Shown one piece after another: positions 1 to 7,961 of a DNA stretch of 36,558 nt. A program made the translations under genes and the position numbers. How positions within the stretch are numbered: the first letter of the stretch is position 1; the number at the start of each line of letters is the position of its first letter. The notes under the pieces are model-generated. The model searched no databases. It worked only from the letters and a program-made list of their open reading frames with translations, and had not been told where the DNA came from. This DNA is from an uncultured Clostridia bacterium (GTDB lineage: Bacteria > Bacillota > Clostridia > Oscillospirales > Oscillospiraceae): the NCBI GenBank assembly GCA_945915065.1, contig CAMEER010000012.1:1-36558 (forward strand). Reading direction: 5' to 3'.

Positions 1-2
1 CT

Positions 3-728
3 TTCGCAGCCGCTTCCCAGCAGAAGACCGAGGCTGCTCAGGCTGCCGGCAAGTTTGACGATGAGATCGTGGCCGTGCCCATCAAGGTCAAGAAGGACAT
101 CGTGGAGTTCAAGAAGGACGAGTATCCCAAGGCCGGCGTGACCAAGGAGGGTATTGCCAAGCTGAAGGGTGCTTTCCCGGTCGGTCCTGAGTCTCCCAAT
201 CCCCAGGTGGTACATACCTTTGAGGTCACCGGCGCTCAGGAGACCGCTGACAAGGGCCAGCAGCGTGTGACCGCCGCCAACGCTTCCGGCATCAACGACG
301 GCGCTGCCGCCATCGTGCTGGCTTCCGGCGAGGCTGTTGCCAAGTACGGTCTGAAGCCCATGGCCAAGCTGATCGGCTGGGGCCAGGGCGGCGTGGATCC
401 CAAGATCATGGGTGTCGGTCCCGTCCCCGCTTCCCGTCAGGCTATGGCAAAGGCCGGCGTCACCATCGACGATATCGACCTGATCGAGGCCAACGAGGCA
501 TTCGCCGCCCAGTCCATCGCTGTGGCCCGCGAGCTGCACTTCGATATCAATAAGGTCAATGTCAACGGCGGCGCTATCTCCCTGGGTCACCCCGTGGGCG
601 CTTCCGGCGCGCGTATCATTGTCACCCTGCTGCACGAGATGCAGAAGCGGCCTGACGCCAAGAAGGGTCTGGCTACCCTGTGCATCGGCGGCGGTATGGG
701 CGTTGCCACTATCTTTGAGAAGTGCTGA
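3..728 (+). CDS. Acetyl-CoA acetyltransferase (thiolase), 3' part
   Basis: Only the C-terminal ~241 residues are inside the window; the reading frame is open from base 3, so the true start lies upstream. Thiolases condense or cleave acetyl-CoA units, and in butyrate-forming Clostridia they make acetoacetyl-CoA in the cytoplasm. The family signatures are visible: [19 protein letters not shown] with the catalytic His of GHP, and CIGGGMG with the second catalytic Cys. The EANEAFAAQ block is also intact. Odd point: between KLKGAF and RVTAANASG there are roughly 25 more residues than in typical clostridial ThlA, which has a short KKDGT-like link there (from memory of the family). A strong hairpin terminator follows 24 bases after the stop. 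The family call is firm; which acyl chain length it prefers is not decidable. Confidence 0.95.
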   Translation, partial: FAAASQQKTEAAQAAGKFDDEIVAVPIKVKKDIVEFKKDEYPKAGVTKEGIAKLKGAFPVGPESPNPQVVHTFEVTGAQETADKGQQRVTAANASGINDGAAAIVLASGEAVAKYGLKPMAKLIGWGQGGVDPKIMGVGPVPASRQAMAKAGVTIDDIDLIEANEAFAAQSIAVARELHFDINKVNVNGGAISLGHPVGASGARIIVTLLHEMQKRPDAKKGLATLCIGGGMGVATIFEKC

Positions 729-751
729 GTACGCAGCTGCGTATGAACCGA

Positions 752-787
752 AAATAAAGAGAAGGCCGCAAGGCCTTCTCTTTATTT
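752..787 (+). terminator. Intrinsic terminator of the thiolase gene
   Basis: A perfect 16-bp stem (752-767 with 772-787) closes on a GCAA tetraloop; the 3' arm ends in TTTATTT and is followed by more T. Confidence 0.9.
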
Positions 788-808
788 TTGCGTTTTTCAA
801 AAAAGGGG

Positions 809-837
809 TTGACGCAACCTGGGAAATGTGGTATTCT
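809..837 (+). promoter_or_regulatory. Sigma-A promoter of the tRNA pair
   Basis: TTGACG (809-814), a 17-bp spacer and TATTCT (832-837) lie just upstream of tRNA-Leu. No other promoter is visible between the two tRNA genes, so they are probably co-transcribed. Confidence 0.75.
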
Positions 838-854
838 AATCATTGCCAATCTCC

Positions 855-940
855 GCCGGTGTGGTGGAATGGTAGACACAGGAGACTTAAAATCTCCCGG
901 TAGTAATACCGTACCGGTTCGAGTCCGGTCACCGGCACCA
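855..940 (+). tRNA. tRNA-Leu (anticodon UAA)
   Basis: The seven-base acceptor stem GCCGGTG pairs with CACCGGC, followed by A and an encoded CCA end. The anticodon stem GGAGA/TCTCC holds the loop CTTAAAA, giving TAA at 888-890. There is a long variable arm, as expected for class II tRNA, and the T arm is CCGGTTCGAGTCCGG. Confidence 0.95.
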
Positions 941-960
941 ATTCCGGTACAAAGCAATAT

Positions 961-1039
<79 letters not shown>

Positions 1040-1041
<2 letters not shown>

Positions 1042-1074
1042 ACAGCCGTTTTCATTGCGAAAGCGGCTGTTTTT
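1040..1074 (+). terminator. Element-borne terminator behind tRNA-fMet
   Basis: A 14-bp stem with one G-T pair (1040-1053 with 1059-1072, loop ATTGC) followed by T. It replaces the host terminator that insertion moved to 8369-8400, and it stops tRNA transcription before the convergent integrase gene. Confidence 0.85.
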
Positions 1075-1116
1075 CTAACTTTTTTGGCAAATTCAAAAAG
1101 TGGCAAAAGAAAATAA

Positions 1117-1134
1117 TTCAACTTTAATTCAACT
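1117..1134 (+). repeat. Left arm-type repeats TTCAACT (candidate Int/Xis sites)
   Basis: Two TTCAACT copies (1117-1123, 1128-1134) lie 11 bp apart, about one helical turn. The same heptamer recurs in the same orientation at the right end of the element. This fits arm-type integrase binding sites; the role is inferred. Confidence 0.5.
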
Positions 1135-1146
1135 CGTCCTCAAAAT

Positions 1147-2388
1147 TCAAGCCTTTTTCAAAAATACGTCTGCGAGAATGTCGGCGTTCTTCTGGTCGGC
1201 GGCTTCCATTACATGAGCATAGATGTTCGCCGTTGTGCTGACCTGTGCGTGGCCTAATCGCTTGGAGATTGACACACTATCCATACCGTTAAAATAAAGT
1301 GTTGATGCCATTGTATGCCGGAATGCGTGTGGATTGATGTGCGGAAGATTGTATTTCTTGCTGAATTTCGCCAACCAGTCTGTCACGCTGTCCGGGTGCA
1401 TGGGCTGTCCGTTATCCTGCGAGAATACGAAGCCTTGATAGTTGTAGTATTCACCAAGGCGCAGCCGTTCGGAGTTTTGCCACATTTGATATTGACGCAG
1501 TAGCCGCATTGTTTCCGCAGGAACGGAAATATAACGGTTTGACTGTTCTGTTTTGGGCGTATCCTCATAGATGCCGCGATCGGGCGAATAGAGAATATTA
1601 TTGCAGATATGAAGTCTATTCGCTTCAAAATCAACGGCAGACCATTTCAAGCCTAATATTTCACCACGCCGTGCGCCGGTCATGATAAGCAGTTCTGTAA
1701 TTGTCCGCCACTTGATTATATTTTTCTTGCTTCCCGGCTTGTCCTCCTCCGCTTGTTCCACTTCTATCTGCTCTTTCTCCAATGCTTCACGGATAGCAGC
1801 GACTTCTTCCGGCTGGAAATAGTTGACCTCTTTCTTGCTGACTTTTGGCAAGGTCGCACGGCTTGCAGGGTTGAACGGGATTAGCTGCTCTTTACACGCT
1901 TGGTCAAGAATTGTGGAAATCAGCCTGTGATGCTCTACAATCGTTTTTGCAGACAAGCCGCCGCCTGTGCGCTTATTCTGTCCCGGCTTGGCAAGGGATA
2001 AATAAAGGCTGTTCAGTTGGTCGGTACGCAGTTCGCGCAGCTTGGTATGTCCGATGGCGGGATAAATGCGGGTGGATAGTTCCTTGTAACGGACAATCGT
2101 TGAATGCTTCACACCGTTCTGCTCTTTCAGGTCAATAACATAGTTGGCGTATTCCTCAAATTTCAAACGGCTGTCAGAGGTCATACCCTCTTTACATTCC
2201 TTTTCAAAAGTCGCGGCGAAAGCCTCGGCTTTTTTTCTTGCGCTTTTTTCCGTCCATGTGGGCGAAACCTCAAATGTTGCCGTCCACGGTTTAAGCTGTT
2301 TACCGTCCGCACCACGTCCACGGTGAACGCGGATAGAATACGAAACCAGCTTGCCGGACTTGTCCCGGCGTTCTTGCAAGTTAGCCAT
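1147..2388 (-). CDS. int: Tyrosine site-specific integrase
   Basis: A 413-residue tyrosine recombinase that would insert and excise the element at the tRNA-fMet att site. Layout: N-terminal arm-binding region (about 1-70), SAM-like core-binding domain (about 75-180), and catalytic domain (about 190-410). Catalytic residues are all present: R240 in TGARRGE, K279 in the TPKTEQS hairpin, H354 and R357 in HAFRHT, H380 in LGH, and nucleophile Y390 in ANIYAHV. A charged 25-residue stretch (about 203-227) sits just before the first catalytic Arg. The gene is transcribed toward attL and starts 8 bases inside the end of the repressor gene; its ribosome binding site (AAAGGGGG) lies in that gene, so the two are probably translationally coupled. 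Family confident. Confidence 0.96.
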   Translation of the reverse strand: MANLQERRDKSGKLVSYSIRVHRGRGADGKQLKPWTATFEVSPTWTEKSARKKAEAFAATFEKECKEGMTSDSRLKFEEYANYVIDLKEQNGVKHSTIVRYKELSTRIYPAIGHTKLRELRTDQLNSLYLSLAKPGQNKRTGGGLSAKTIVEHHRLISTILDQACKEQLIPFNPASRATLPKVSKKEVNYFQPEEVAAIREALEKEQIEVEQAEEDKPGSKKNIIKWRTITELLIMTGARRGEILGLKWSAVDFEANRLHICNNILYSPDRGIYEDTPKTEQSNRYISVPAETMRLLRQYQMWQNSERLRLGEYYNYQGFVFSQDNGQPMHPDSVTDWLAKFSKKYNLPHINPHAFRHTMASTLYFNGMDSVSISKRLGHAQVSTTANIYAHVMEAADQKNADILADVFLKKA

Positions 2389-2932
2389 TGTCAGAAGCCC
2401 CCTTTCGCTTGAATAAGTGCTTTAACTGTAATTCAACGAAGTCACACACTTCATTTTCAAAGGCATTCATTTCTTCGAGGGAAAGTTGAATTGAAACATG
2501 ATTATGAGAGATTGTATAACCATCTCGCACTGCTTTTAGTACGTCCTCAACGGCAATTTTACCGTGTGCAGAAACAGGTGGCGAACATAATTTGATTTGA
2601 TAATCGTTCAGCTGAGCAAAGGCAGATAGGCCACTCAATAATAAGTCTCCTTCGTGCTGGGCTTGGGAGATGATAGAACGACACTTTTCTGCATTATTCT
2701 TAAAATCAGAAAAACCTAAAAGCCATTCAATGCTGTACTGCGGAAATCTATCGACAATAATCTCCGCCGTTGTTTGTGTGACATTTGCCTTTCCTTGAAC
2801 CATTGCGGATATAGATTGCTGTGATATTCCAGTTTCCACTGCAAGTTGATTTTGCTTGATTCCCGTTTCGCTAATAATCTGTTTCAACCTTTCGCAGCGT
2901 TTAGCGTTAATTTCTTTCTTCGGCCTTGACAT
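2381..2932 (-). CDS. CI-like HTH repressor of the element
   Basis: A 183-residue protein with an N-terminal Xre/CI-type helix-turn-helix (about residues 20-75: KQNQLAVETGISQQSISAMV). The C-terminal half is of unknown fold and has no LexA-type Ser/Lys protease motif that I can see. A longer reading with seven extra residues exists, but the ATG at 2932 has a clear GGAGG (complement of 2938-2943) at good spacing. It is divergent from the xis-like gene and upstream of int, the position of the master repressor (Stl or CI type) in PICIs and temperate phages. Derepression without a LexA-type domain would fit control by a helper-phage protein, as in SaPIs, but that is inference. Confidence 0.85.
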   Translation of the reverse strand: MSRPKKEINAKRCERLKQIISETGIKQNQLAVETGISQQSISAMVQGKANVTQTTAEIIVDRFPQYSIEWLLGFSDFKNNAEKCRSIISQAQHEGDLLLSGLSAFAQLNDYQIKLCSPPVSAHGKIAVEDVLKAVRDGYTISHNHVSIQLSLEEMNAFENEVCDFVELQLKHLFKRKGASDNG

Positions 2933-2972
2933 TTTGCACCTCCAATTAAACAATTAAAACTTTAAAAACTGT

Positions 2973-3020
2973 TTGTAACTTTCATGTTTATACTGTATCA
3001 TGTAATCAGACGAAAGTCAA
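2973..3020. promoter_or_regulatory. Overlapping divergent promoters of the element switch
   Basis: Rightward: TTGTAA (2973-2978), 17 bp, TATCAT (2996-3001). Leftward: TTGACT (complement of 3015-3020), 17 bp, TACAGT (complement of 2992-2997). The two -10 boxes overlap, so the promoters are mutually exclusive in space. The ACTGT motif occurs twice here and may be part of the operator. Confidence 0.6.
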
Positions 3021-3057
3021 CCAGTTTTGTAAAAATTTTATGATTGAGGTGAAGCAA

Positions 3058-3252
3058 ATGCCAGAATTCAAAACGATTCGACAAACAGCAGCGACAGGGC
3101 TTCTTTCAGAGCACCGTATTCGTATTTTGGTGGCTGAGGGAAAATGCCCTGGCATTAAGACCGGCAACCGCTTTCTTGTGAATGTTGCCGCTCTTGCCGA
3201 ACAGCTTGACCGCGAGAGCCGCGCAACAACACGGGAGGTGTACGCAGAATGA
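3058..3252 (+). CDS. Excisionase-like small HTH protein
   Basis: A 64-residue basic protein with a MerR/excisionase-type winged helix (TIRQTAATGLLSEHRIRILV, then GIKTGNRFLVN as the wing). An in-frame ATG at 3040 has no ribosome binding site; the ATG at 3058 has GAGGTG six bases before it, so 3058 is chosen. It is the first gene of the rightward operon and overlaps the next gene by ATGA. By family and position it is probably the directionality factor (Xis) that helps the integrase excise the element, but a regulator role is also possible. Confidence 0.75.
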   Translation: MPEFKTIRQTAATGLLSEHRIRILVAEGKCPGIKTGNRFLVNVAALAEQLDRESRATTREVYAE

Positions 3253-3677
3253 ACAAAAAACGAAAAACCCGCTCCACGGCGGCAACCGTGAAACGGGCAG
3301 AAGAAACGGCGGCTTTTGGCGGGGCAGCGGCTTCTTTCTGTGAACATTCTACCACGCGGAAGCGGGCGCGTCAAGTCTGCGATTATTTGCTGACCGGCGC
3401 AGAAAACGCGCTTGATGCAAAGACGCTGGCAAGACTTCTTGAATGTGACCGGCGATCTGTAACACAGCGCATTGAACATGAACGGCGGGCGGGCGCACCG
3501 ATTTGTGCAGCCGTGGACGGTGAAAGCCGCGGTTATTTCCTTGCTGCTGATGCTGATGAATTGGCGCGTTATGTCCGCGCCCTTGATCGGAGGATTTCCG
3601 AAGTGAAGAAAACCCGCGATGCTTGCGAATTGGCCTTGCGGGGAATGAAAAAGGCGGTGAACGCCGATGCGAATTGA
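3249..3677 (+). CDS. Winged-helix DNA-binding protein of the replication operon
   Basis: A 142-residue protein. Residues 1-20 are very basic; about 35-100 form a helix-turn-helix with wing (CDYLLTGAENALDAKTLARLLECDRRSVTQRIEHERRAG, then GYFLAADADE). The C-terminal 35 residues are a charged helix. This pattern is common in small regulators found next to replication genes of clostridial phages and plasmids (family knowledge). Start ATG has GGGAGGTG upstream. It overlaps the genes on both sides (4 and 11 bases), so it belongs to one translationally coupled unit with xis and the replicase. Specific function unknown. Confidence 0.75.
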   Translation: MNKKRKTRSTAATVKRAEETAAFGGAAASFCEHSTTRKRARQVCDYLLTGAENALDAKTLARLLECDRRSVTQRIEHERRAGAPICAAVDGESRGYFLAADADELARYVRALDRRISEVKKTRDACELALRGMKKAVNADAN

Positions 3678-6072
3678 CACACTACCGGCAAGCCTTAAAG
3701 ATCGCGCCTTGTGGTGTGTCTGGAAGTATGAGCAACGGGACGGAAAGCCGACAAAAGTACCGTATAACCCCCGTACAGGCGGCAGGGCACAAAGCAATAA
3801 CCCCGCCACGTTCTCAGACTTTAAGACCGCTGTTGCCGCCTTTGGGCGTTATCAGTATGACGGCATGGGTATATGTGTATTCCCGCCCTTTGCCGCTATT
3901 GACATTGACCATTGTGTAACAGATGGCGAACTGTCTCCAATGGCGGCTGATATTGTGGCACACTCAAAGAGCTATACCGAGTACAGCCCAAGCGGAAAAG
4001 GTGTCCGCATAATTCTAACTGTCCCCGATGGTTTCAAGTATGACAAAGCCCGATACTACATAAACAATCAGAAAAAGGGGCTTGAAGTCTATGTTTCCGG
4101 CAGTACACAGAAGTTTGTCACAATCACCGGGAATAAGATCAGCGGCGATACCATACAGGACGGAGAAAGCCCGCTGCGCTATGTGTGTGATAAGTACATG
4201 GAGCGGGCAGCACAGAAGCCCAAAACAAAGCCCCAGCGAAAGCCCGCCACCTATAGGGCCACAATGACCGGGGACTATTGGCTTGATATGGGCATGAAGA
4301 AAGACCCTTGCTTGTCTGACTATTGGAACGGTAAATTTCCGATGGAGAACGAAAGCGAAAAGGACGCTGCTTTAATGTCCCGGCTTTTGTACTGGTGCAA
4401 TGCCGATGTATCAATGGCTATTGACCTATTCAAGCAATCCCCTTTTGCAATGGGCAAGGACGAAGAACACCGGAGCAAGCTGGAAAGGGATGACTATTTG
4501 ACACTCACAGCAAACAGCGTTATGCCACAGACAACGGCGCAGGAAGATAATGAAGCATATCAGCGGCGTTATATCCGATATGACACACGCCCCGCCACCA
4601 ATGACCTACAGGAGCGGCTTGCACAGATGCAGCCTATTACAGCTTATTCATGGGATGATAAAGGCATGGGCGAACTCTTTGCGGATGTGTACCGCGATTA
4701 TTGCCGATTCAATGCAACCGCGAAAGAATGGTTTGTTTTTGATGGGAAAGTGTGGAAAGCAGACACAGGCGCAATGCTTGTTTCACAGCGTGCAAAAGAG
4801 CTTGCTAATGCCTTGCTTGTTTACTGTACCACAATCGAGGACGAGCGGCAGAAAGCGGACTATCTCAAGAAAGTATCAAACTATGGACAGTTACGCTATC
4901 GGGAAACGATGATCAAGGATGCACGAGACAAGTATTTCATAACGCAAAATGACCTTGATAAAAACCTTGATTTATTCAACTGTCAAAATGGTACTTATAA
5001 TCTGAGGACGGGCGAATTTAAGCCCCATAGACCGCAGGACTTGCTTTCTAAGGTTTCCAATGTGATATATGACCCGGAAGTCCGCTCCACACGCTTTGAG
5101 CAATTCATAGCTGACATTATGCAAGGCGATACGGCAAAAATCAACTATCTGCAAACCATTTTGGGCTACGCGCTGACCGCAGAAACGACCCTTGAAACGT
5201 GCTGGATTCTGTACGGCGGGACTACCCGAAACGGAAAAAGTACGCTTGTGGAAACCATTTCTTACATGATGGGCAATAGTGGCGGCTATGGGCTTGCAAT
5301 GCAGCCGCAGACCCTGGCACAGAAACAGAACAAGGATACCCGGCAAGCAAGCGGCGATATTGCCCGCCTTGATGGATGCCGTTTTCTCAACGCAAGTGAA
5401 CCCCCGAAACGGATGCTTTTTGATGTGGCATTACTCAAGACCCTGTTAGGACGGGACAGTATCACAGCCCGCCACCTATTTGAGCGGGAATATGAGTTTA
5501 TCCCCCATTTTAAGCTATTCATCAACACAAATTTCTTGCCGCTCATTCAAGACGATACAATGTTTTCCTCTGGGCGTATCAATGTAATAACCTTTGACCG
5601 GCATTTTTCCCCGCAGGAGCAGGACAGAGGGCTGAAAGACGAACTCAAAACCTCCGAAAATATCAGCGGTATCTTTAACTGGTGTTTGGACGGGCTACGG
5701 CGATACCGTGAACAAGGCGCAGAGCCGCCGGAAGTCGTACAAGCTGCTACTGCCGAATATCGAGAGAACAGCGACAAAATCGGAAACTTTATCACGGAAT
5801 GCTTGATAAAGACAGGACGCAACACCGGCGCGGGCGCAGTATATCAGCGGTTTTCCGAATGGTGCGATGATAACGGATATGGCACAGAAAGCAAGGGCAA
5901 TTTCTACGATGAACTGCGAAACAAGGGCATTTTCGCCACAAGTGGGACTGTCTACGGGCGAACGGTACGCAATATCGTAAAGGGCTACGAACTCGCAGAC
6001 AGCACCTACCAGCCGCCAGTGACACACAACTACGCCGACATTGCGGAAATTGACGAAGAAATACCCCTGTAA
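3667..6072 (+). CDS. PrimPol-SF3 helicase replication protein (P4/NrS-1 type)
   Basis: An 801-residue replication protein. The N-terminal ~200 residues resemble the primase-polymerase domain of phage NrS-1 DNA polymerase: LWCVWKYEQRDGKPTKVPYNP, then AIDIDH with metal-binding D79 and D81, then YTEYSPSGKGVRI. The position where NrS-1-type enzymes often carry His is Arg here. The C-terminal half is a superfamily 3 helicase with a D5_N/P4-type region: Walker A GGTTRNGKST at 517-526, then LDGCRFLNASEPPK and FINTNFLP (sensor). Together they would prime, unwind and copy the excised element from its own origin. An AAAGGCGGTGA ribosome binding site lies inside the previous gene. The inverted iterons directly after the stop are the likely target. 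The domain call is firm; polymerase activity is inferred. Confidence 0.93.
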   Translation: MRIDTLPASLKDRALWCVWKYEQRDGKPTKVPYNPRTGGRAQSNNPATFSDFKTAVAAFGRYQYDGMGICVFPPFAAIDIDHCVTDGELSPMAADIVAHSKSYTEYSPSGKGVRIILTVPDGFKYDKARYYINNQKKGLEVYVSGSTQKFVTITGNKISGDTIQDGESPLRYVCDKYMERAAQKPKTKPQRKPATYRATMTGDYWLDMGMKKDPCLSDYWNGKFPMENESEKDAALMSRLLYWCNADVSMAIDLFKQSPFAMGKDEEHRSKLERDDYLTLTANSVMPQTTAQEDNEAYQRRYIRYDTRPATNDLQERLAQMQPITAYSWDDKGMGELFADVYRDYCRFNATAKEWFVFDGKVWKADTGAMLVSQRAKELANALLVYCTTIEDERQKADYLKKVSNYGQLRYRETMIKDARDKYFITQNDLDKNLDLFNCQNGTYNLRTGEFKPHRPQDLLSKVSNVIYDPEVRSTRFEQFIADIMQGDTAKINYLQTILGYALTAETTLETCWILYGGTTRNGKSTLVETISYMMGNSGGYGLAMQPQTLAQKQNKDTRQASGDIARLDGCRFLNASEPPKRMLFDVALLKTLLGRDSITARHLFEREYEFIPHFKLFINTNFLPLIQDDTMFSSGRINVITFDRHFSPQEQDRGLKDELKTSENISGIFNWCLDGLRRYREQGAEPPEVVQAATAEYRENSDKIGNFITECLIKTGRNTGAGAVYQRFSEWCDDNGYGTESKGNFYDELRNKGIFATSGTVYGRTVRNIVKGYELADSTYQPPVTHNYADIAEIDEEIPL

Positions 6073-6080
6073 AAGCCGAC

Positions 6081-6164
6081 TGTGCAAAATGTGCATTTTT
6101 TATGTGACCTTTTTCCTATTCAAAATCACAAGGGACTTTACATATAAAATGCACAAAATGCACA
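6081..6164. repeat. Inverted iterons TGTGCA, candidate replication origin
   Basis: TGTGCA occurs at 6081-6086 and 6090-6095 and its complement TGCACA at 6150-6155 and 6159-6164; in each arm the copies are 9 bp apart. The arms (6081-6099 and 6146-6164) match at 16 of 19 positions when one is reversed, and the ~46-bp centre is AT-rich. It lies in the only gene-free gap of the rightward operon, right after the PrimPol-helicase gene. P4-type replicases act on short iterons, so an origin is the best reading; an operator is the alternative. Confidence 0.6.
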
Positions 6165-6258
6165 TTGGCAGAAAACGAAATAAAACGGACTTTGAAAGGA
6201 GAAGCTATGATAACAAGAGTAAGTTTACATAATTCAAGCGATTTAAGGGGTGATAACT

Positions 6259-6627
6259 ATGCCTAAAAAGATTTCCGATGAAAAATTGATTGAAACCATG
6301 CTGCTTTATGGTGGCGTATCAGGTGCGGCGCAAACGCTTGGGATAACCAGAAACGCCATTTACAAACGCTTGCAGGACGATTCTTTCCGGCAGCAGTATG
6401 ACCAGATGCAGGGACTTGTATTGTCCACGGCAGCAAGCACAATGGCGGCGGGGCTGTGTGAAGCCGTTGACGCTTTACTTTCCGTTATTCGCGACGAAAA
6501 GGCGGCGACAACTGTTAGAGTGAGCGCGGCTGATGCACTTCTCCGGCATTGCAATCGATATGTTGAGACCGCAACCGTTCTCCGTCGCCTTGACGCTTTG
6601 GAAGCGGCACAGCGCGACAATGTGTGA
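6259..6627 (+). CDS. HTH protein resembling phage small terminase (TerS-like)
   Basis: A 122-residue protein. Residues ~15-45 form a helix-turn-helix (GGVSGAAQTLGITRNAIYKRL) of the type that opens phage small terminase subunits. Residues ~55-120 are helical, with VRVSAADALLRHCNRYVE, a pattern I associate with phage HTH/TerS-like proteins. The GTG at 6250 lies in the ribosome binding site; the ATG at 6259 has AAGGGG eight bases before it. PICIs carry their own TerS late in the operon to redirect helper packaging, so this is a candidate for that job. A transcription factor is the alternative. No large terminase is present. Confidence 0.6.
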   Translation: MPKKISDEKLIETMLLYGGVSGAAQTLGITRNAIYKRLQDDSFRQQYDQMQGLVLSTAASTMAAGLCEAVDALLSVIRDEKAATTVRVSAADALLRHCNRYVETATVLRRLDALEAAQRDNV

Positions 6628-6639
6628 GGGTGCGGCGCA

Positions 6640-6885
6640 ATGGCAAACATTAAAACTAGAATCGACAGCCTGTGGGACACATACCGCGCAACCCGTCCGC
6701 CGTCTGTTGTGTGTGTTAATAAATCCGGTGAACGAACAAAAATCCGATGGTTTGACGCACTCCGTGCCGCTATTCAGCAGGACGAAAGCATAGAAAAGTT
6801 TGAAGATTGCCCCGAATTTAAGGGGTGTAGCAATTTTCCGAATGTGCTACGGGATGCGCTGCGAGAAAGCGAGGACAGAGGATAA
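6640..6885 (+). CDS. Small hypothetical protein of the element
   Basis: 81 residues with no recognised domain. The N-terminal half is basic with a WDTYRATRPPSVVCVN stretch; the C-terminal part is acidic and carries CPEFKGC. It starts 12 bases after the TerS-like gene with GAGGG upstream, and its stop touches the next start, so it is part of the same operon. Confidence 0.65.
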   Translation: MANIKTRIDSLWDTYRATRPPSVVCVNKSGERTKIRWFDALRAAIQQDESIEKFEDCPEFKGCSNFPNVLRDALRESEDRG

Positions 6886-7314
6886 ATGATTTACGACAAA
6901 GTAGACGATCGCGGCAGACGCTACCGCGAATTAGGCAAGGGCTGCATCGAGTTTGAACCAACCGTTTCTATTAACGGTCTTGAGATTCCGCAAAGCGAAT
7001 TAGCTGCCTATAACGCCAGCAGACGCGCGGCACAGGAACGGAATGTGGCAACCGCTAAAAACGCCGTACATAGCCGCCAGAAGCCCCAGAATTGCCCGTT
7101 TTCGTCCGGGTGTGATACAACTTGCACCGGCGAAAAATGTGGCCTGTTCTTTGATGGCAAATGCAGTATTGCAGCCATTGCAGACGCAACCGGCGCGGAG
7201 GTAGACACCAACGGCAAACGCTGCCCGCTTTCACCGTCTGCCCATTGTGGCGATTGCGCCTTGTATGCCAGCGGATGCGCCCTTGTGAGAATCGCAGCCG
7301 CCTGTAAAAAGTAA
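6886..7314 (+). CDS. Cysteine-rich hypothetical protein of the element
   Basis: A 142-residue cytoplasmic-looking protein (no signal peptide or membrane segment). After a charged N-terminal half, it has ten cysteines in two clusters: C70, C76, C80, C85, C93 and C113, C121, C124, C131, C140 (plus C20). The spacing suggests two metal sites (zinc, or an iron-sulfur cluster), but no named family is recognised. The start follows directly on the stop of the previous gene. It could be a metal-dependent DNA- or protein-binding effector; function unknown. Confidence 0.7.
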   Translation: MIYDKVDDRGRRYRELGKGCIEFEPTVSINGLEIPQSELAAYNASRRAAQERNVATAKNAVHSRQKPQNCPFSSGCDTTCTGEKCGLFFDGKCSIAAIADATGAEVDTNGKRCPLSPSAHCGDCALYASGCALVRIAAACKK

Positions 7315-7331
7315 AGAAAGGAACTGATAAA

Positions 7332-7961
7332 ATGAGTAAATTTAACACTTTTGCCCGCCGACTGGATGCCCACGCCCGCGAGGTTTTCGCCAAGCGTGAG
7401 GAACTGGAAGCCGCCTATAACAAAGCGGAAAGAGCCAGCAAGGAAGCCAGAGCCAGCGGAAACCCCATTGCCATTGCCCGCGCTGATGCCGCCTTGCTGG
7501 AAGCCAAGAGCGCACGCGATTCAATGCGCCGCGCCTTGCGTGATGATTCCGGCGCGGAGATTGCCAACATCAGAAAAGAGCTTGCAGCCGAACTGGACGG
7601 GGCTTTTGCGGCAGACCCAGCCGACCTTGACACAGCAACGCTTGAGTTGCTAAAATCCGGCATTCTGACCGCCGACGAATACTCCCGCCTGATGGACAGC
7701 GCAGCCGAAGCAGGAAACGCTACCATGTGCCGCATGATCGGACAGTATGCCAAAACGCGGAGCGATGAGGAAACCACCAAGCGAAACCCTGACACTGCCC
7801 GCGAGTTTGCCCGAATTGCCCATCGTGGACGCATGACCGGTGCAAATGCCTACCTTGCGAATTTTGACACGCTGACAGAAGTTTTCAACAGAGCCGTGAA
7901 AAATCCTGCACTTGTCCCGCATTGGGACGAATTGACCGCCGAACTTGTGGAGGGCTTTTGA
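7332..7961 (+). CDS. Coiled-coil hypothetical protein of the element
   Basis: A 209-residue, Ala/Glu/Arg-rich protein. Residues ~10-90 are strongly predicted coiled coil by eye (heptad-like AREVFAKREELEAAYNKAERA and following). The C-terminal half is helical and mixed, with no enzyme motif. AAAGGA lies eight bases before the ATG. Its stop overlaps the start of the next gene by one base (TGATG). Such proteins are common in phage-like elements, but no function is assignable. Confidence 0.75.
   Translation: MSKFNTFARRLDAHAREVFAKREELEAAYNKAERASKEARASGNPIAIARADAALLEAKSARDSMRRALRDDSGAEIANIRKELAAELDGAFAADPADLDTATLELLKSGILTADEYSRLMDSAAEAGNATMCRMIGQYAKTRSDEETTKRNPDTAREFARIAHRGRMTGANAYLANFDTLTEVFNRAVKNPALVPHWDELTAELVEGF

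Noticed and set aside
3006-3809. 267-codon ORF on the minus strand
   Set aside because: Lies opposite three coupled genes with good ribosome binding sites; no domain and a composition typical of an antisense shadow.
6041-6232. 63-codon ORF across the end of the replicase gene and the iterons
   Set aside because: No ribosome binding site, starts inside the replicase gene, odd composition; the DNA is better explained by the inverted iterons.
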